DNA from: Monilinia fructicola
Lineage: Eukaryota > Ascomycota > Leotiomycetes > Helotiales > Sclerotiniaceae
Assembly: GCA_008692225.1 (NCBI GenBank)
Contig: VICG01000012.1
Coordinates: 1,984,001 to 2,048,000, forward strand
Direction of reading: 5' to 3'
Length of the DNA stretch: 64,000 nt
Below the pieces are notes generated by a model, which ran no database searches, was not told the DNA's origin, and saw nothing but the letters and a program-made list of their open reading frames with translations. Both the position numbers and the translations under genes were made by a program. This document shows positions 60,491 to 64,000 of the stretch, piece after piece; position 1 is the first letter of the stretch; every line of letters begins with the position of its first letter.

Positions 60491-62232
60491 ATGCTGTCTC
60501 CAATTTCCCGTGTTTTGTATACATTCGTTATATTAGCCTCTATATTTACCTATGCTAGGGCAGATTGTGCATCATACGGTATTGATTTTCAGAATGGAGC
60601 GAGTTATTTCATCAATAACTTAGATACATCCAGTTTCACTGCCGTTACGCAGTTTGTTGGCTGTTCTGGCACTGCTGATGTAATTCTTGTTGGCCCTGAT
60701 GAGAATTCATGGTTATGCAGCGATATCTCTACCCGGCCCGACAATGCCAACCAGCTTTCCACCTGGTGAATATCACTTATCAATTCCAATCTTTGTAACC
60801 TGCTGACAGTTTTGAGTCCTCTCTTGAAAAGCGAGATGTATAGCGGAACCTGGACTATTGTTATTTTGGGAAACAATGGGAATAGTTCTTCTTTCGCTGC
60901 CCAAAGAACATTTGATCTTCTAGTTGGACCTCAATCTACAGTTACATTTACCCCAACAGGTAAGTGGCGTTGTGGCCTCCAGTATCAAGTTTTCATTTTT
61001 GACATTTTCCAGTAAATATCACGAGTGTCGTGACGCCATCTACTACTTTACCCACCACTATCACGGAGACGGAGCCAACCACTCTGTCTGCCCTGACTAT
61101 CACCGCACCTTCAGCCACTGCAAGCAACATCGTTACAATAACACCAGAAAAAGTTACAACAACTGTAACTACTACATCTACAAGGACCGTCACTTCTCGA
61201 AAATACACTTTCCCAATCATTACAGTCACCAAGACAGCGTCATGTAGTGTTCCCACCAAACCTGCTACCAGGGATCCATACCCCAACCAGCATTATCTTG
61301 CCTTGGCACAAAGTGTCACATCTGACTCTGCTGTTAAACGCACTGCTATGCCAGCGCCAGCAGCTGCTCTCATCACTCCAGCTCCAAGAGCTAATGTTAA
61401 CAACCGCGATGTCAATGTTGATATTGCCAATGTTCTTGGACGTCGTGCTGTTGGACGTCTCCTTGAGAAGAAACTCAAAAAGCGTGCTCCAGATGTTCCA
61501 ACTCTGACAATAACTGATACTACGACATCTGATTGGAAGACTTCCACAGTTACCATCACTACAACAACTACAACATTCTACAGCACGGGTAAGATATGTA
61601 TTCCTCATAGGGTGTCCAGTATTCAAAGTCGCAGTCCAAGAACGAGAGGTTTTATATTCTTGAATTTGCATCATTCAAAAAATTCATATCATTTGAAATA
61701 TTGAATTCTTTTGAATGGTAACTGATTTTTGAGTTTTTCAACTTCATGATGGAAGCCTTTCAACATCAAAAGCTTGGATTCGTCTGCTAGTCCAGACCAT
61801 GGAAATTCTCGGTCCTTCAGTTTTCTATCATGTATCAAGTTTGCTAACCTGATTTTCTGACTTAGCGACCACGACACAAGTCACCACTATGTAAGATACA
61901 TCCCTAATTTCGAACCGTTCTTCAGATCTAACAACTCTATAGCACACCGGCACCGGTCACTGTCCGTACAGGAATCACCACATCAACTATAACAGCGCCA
62001 ACACCAACGACGACGAAGACAACTCAAACACAAACCACTAGAACCATCACCACTACGATCACGTACAAGTATGCGTATGTTTCATTGAGTGAAGTTCTAT
62101 CCCTGAGAAGAATCTCATTCTTTGATCAAAGTTTACTGACACAAGTTTCCATTTAGTATCACCATCACAAAAACTACCACGCCTGCTTCAGTGATTGCAA
62201 CTTGTACCTCGAAGGGTGGAGTAATTGTTTGA
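60491..62232 (+). CDS. Secreted Thr-rich protein, function unknown
   Basis: Six exons: 60491-60765, 60817-60959, 61013-61588, 61866-61890, 61943-62074 and 62157-62232 (408 residues). All junctions are GT-AG and in frame; the fourth exon is 25 nt and the third intron is long (277 nt). A signal peptide (about 1-24, ending YARADC) is followed by a Cys-containing domain of about 115 residues: CASYGIDFQNGASYFIN, FVGCSGTADVILVGP, LSTCPLLKSEMYSGTW, ILGNNG. I recall this domain from secreted ascomycete proteins of unknown role. The rest is Thr/Ser/Pro-rich, of mucin type, and likely O-glycosylated. A basic pair motif LKKRAP (near 294) is a Kex2-type cleavage site. There is no GPI signal at the C-terminus. 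The first acceptor (TTTTGAG) was chosen because it restores STCPLLKSEM. It is likely a cell-wall or secreted protein. Confidence 0.75.
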
Positions 62233-64000
62233 TTTGCCTAAAGCATATGCATCCTTTGTTATGCTTCAACTCGCCGCCATTCTCTCTATTTCATTTGCTA
62301 TTGTGTGTTTACTTTCTCTTCTGGGGCCCATTCCATTCTGGGATAGCAGGCTTGGTAGCGATTTGATGTTCATTTACCCTCAGCTCAATCTATAGAGTTA
62401 TTAGGCCATGATAAATCGTGAGCTGGGCAATTTCTCATTTGATTTTATCTATTGATTGGAGTCATCTACGTCGTCAATGCAATGAAATCATTTTAAAGAC
62501 ACTCTCGCATTTGTTGTTACCTTGCCTGTCTTGTCGTATGCGGTCGATGGTGGTGCTCCCGTGTATGCATGATTCGGATTATTTTACCTTATCTCGCATA
62601 TGCACATCGGTTTCCCATCGGGTCGTACCGGAACTCCGATCAAGTTCACATTTAATCCCCGTATTCTTCTCCATACAGTAAACCTCAATAGCTAGATTGT
62701 TACTGGCCATCTAGCCTGCACTATTCCGGTCTATCCGGAGTCTTTTAGCCGGAACCTTTTTTAAGGAAGCTTCATCTGAGATAGCAGATCAATTTGATGA
62801 CTGCTTGCTTTCTCAAGATCGAATAGTAGTATATATAGGAAGAGTTTTAAGTAACTATGACGACGGTAGACAAGCTGTCATACTGCATGCGCTCGTCTTA
62901 CAAACTGCGCACTTTTCCCGAACTGTTGTTCTTGATGTCTTGACAGAAAGATGGCTAGAATTGCACTGGCTAAATTAACTTTAAACTATCATCTGGGAGC
63001 TGCAATTCAAAGTTTTTTTCTAATTATACGGATAAACTTGGAGGGCATCTGAAGCAAGCACGCTATACTTTGCAGAGATAGATCTCTCTCCATGATCGAG
63101 GAGCTTAAAAGACTAGAGACAGATAAACACATTCATGGGTAAGGTTAACCTAAAATTAACGAAAAGACTTCCCCGCACTTTTCGAGTCCAAACAGTGCTT
63201 TGAAAGTTACAACTACTACAGTCCCAAATCCTGATTCGAGCAGCGCTCATGTATCGTCAACAGATGCAACACTATTTATATCTGAATGTTGTTCAAACAT
63301 AATATCGTATCGCGGCGCCATGAAGCTTAATCCAAGATATCATGCCTCAGCTTGCATGATGATGCTCGTTGTAAATCGAGATACTCCACATTTACTTACT
63401 GATTTTAGAACTAAAACCCCTCCCACTGATATCGGACTACCCAATTTAGCTGAACATCAAAAAACTAGGATACCAATTCATTTCGATAGCAATATGAATT
63501 TCCAGGATTCACACTCGCTTCAAGCCGCCTGTCCATAGCATCAATATTGCGCAACTCAAGGTTTCAAACCCAATAGAACAGCCCTCCATTAAGATCCACG
63601 ATTAAGAACCGGGGATCATTGCCTCGAATAGAAGCCCTAAGTTTACTACACAACTACAATCACCCATTCGCTCGAATCTGCGGGCTGCAAGCCCAAACCC
63701 GCGCCTTTGGTTCCAGCTTGGCGCTTCTGCAAACCTAAATCCAGGGATTCCATGCCTGATATACTTTTATCCCGCTGTGGCTTTCCGGCTTGAATTTTCG
63801 CCCCAAAAAAGTGAGATGAGATAAACTATGTTGAAAGCATGTATCTGACTAGGTACTGCATTTGTTAGTGCCGTTTATCTGAACCCCGGATGCAGCGAAG
63901 ACAAGAACTTGATCCAGCGCATCATTTTACCCCTTCATCTCTAGACGAATCACGCAGAACAGGGCACACAACTAACGAAATCGGAAAATACGATCAAGAA
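62233..64000. other. Right intergenic region
   Basis: No gene supported. The longest frame (63200-63538, plus) has no domain features. A perfect GGGCTGCAAGCCC palindrome lies near 63684-63696. Confidence 0.5.

Noticed and set aside
63200..63538. 112-codon plus-strand frame near the right edge
   Set aside because: No domain, signal or splice context; length is not exceptional for intergenic sequence.
63684..63696. Perfect GGGCTGCAAGCCC palindrome
   Set aside because: Short and isolated; no partner or gene context that suggests function.

Overview
The window looks like nuclear DNA of a filamentous ascomycete (Pezizomycotina). Supporting this are short GT-AG introns (mostly 45-80 nt), a Zn2Cys6 regulator, an asco-laccase ending in Asp-Ser-Gly-Ile, an Ace2/Swi5-type zinc-finger factor and a CBS/PB1 protein of the Pezizomycotina type. 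Wording of the proteins and the alternation of compact gene blocks with AT-rich deserts suggest a leotiomycete (Botrytis/Sclerotinia relatives), but that placement is inference from memory and was not checked by a search.

Layout: 0-11.5 kb holds a Zn2Cys6 transcription factor (+), a 12-TM DHA1-type MFS transporter (+) and a Ser/Asp-repeat protein of unknown function (-), separated by microsatellite-rich spacers. 11.5-22.4 kb is a first AT-rich, gene-poor region. On its minus strand lie a possible small ORF, a possible three-exon ubiquitin-like (Ubl) gene and a broken Ubl fragment beside a dispersed repeat. These lead up to an intact four-exon gene with an internal Ubl domain (22.46-24.07 kb). 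24-34.3 kb is a normal block: the C2H2 factor Ace2 (-), a long divergent spacer containing an unusually long (AAAAT)n array, the CBS/PB1 membrane protein (+) and mitochondrial ribosomal protein uS2m (+). 34.3-45.7 kb is a second desert: first a microsatellite-dense stretch, then AT-rich DNA with members of a dispersed, RIP-like repeat family and imperfect palindromes.

45.7-54.8 kb is a compact housekeeping block: a conserved nuclear-looking protein of unknown function (+), COX20 (-) and the DNA polymerase epsilon catalytic subunit POL2 (+). COX20 and POL2 share a 445 bp divergent promoter containing an MluI cell-cycle box. 56.3-62.2 kb holds a secreted laccase (-) and a secreted Thr-rich protein with six exons (+). 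The remainder to 64 kb shows no convincing gene.

No biosynthetic cluster or operon-like system is visible. The most unusual local structure is the group of ubiquitin-like sequences on one strand between 18.2 and 24.1 kb, one of them truncated at a repeat boundary. No tRNA, rRNA or CRISPR array was recognised.
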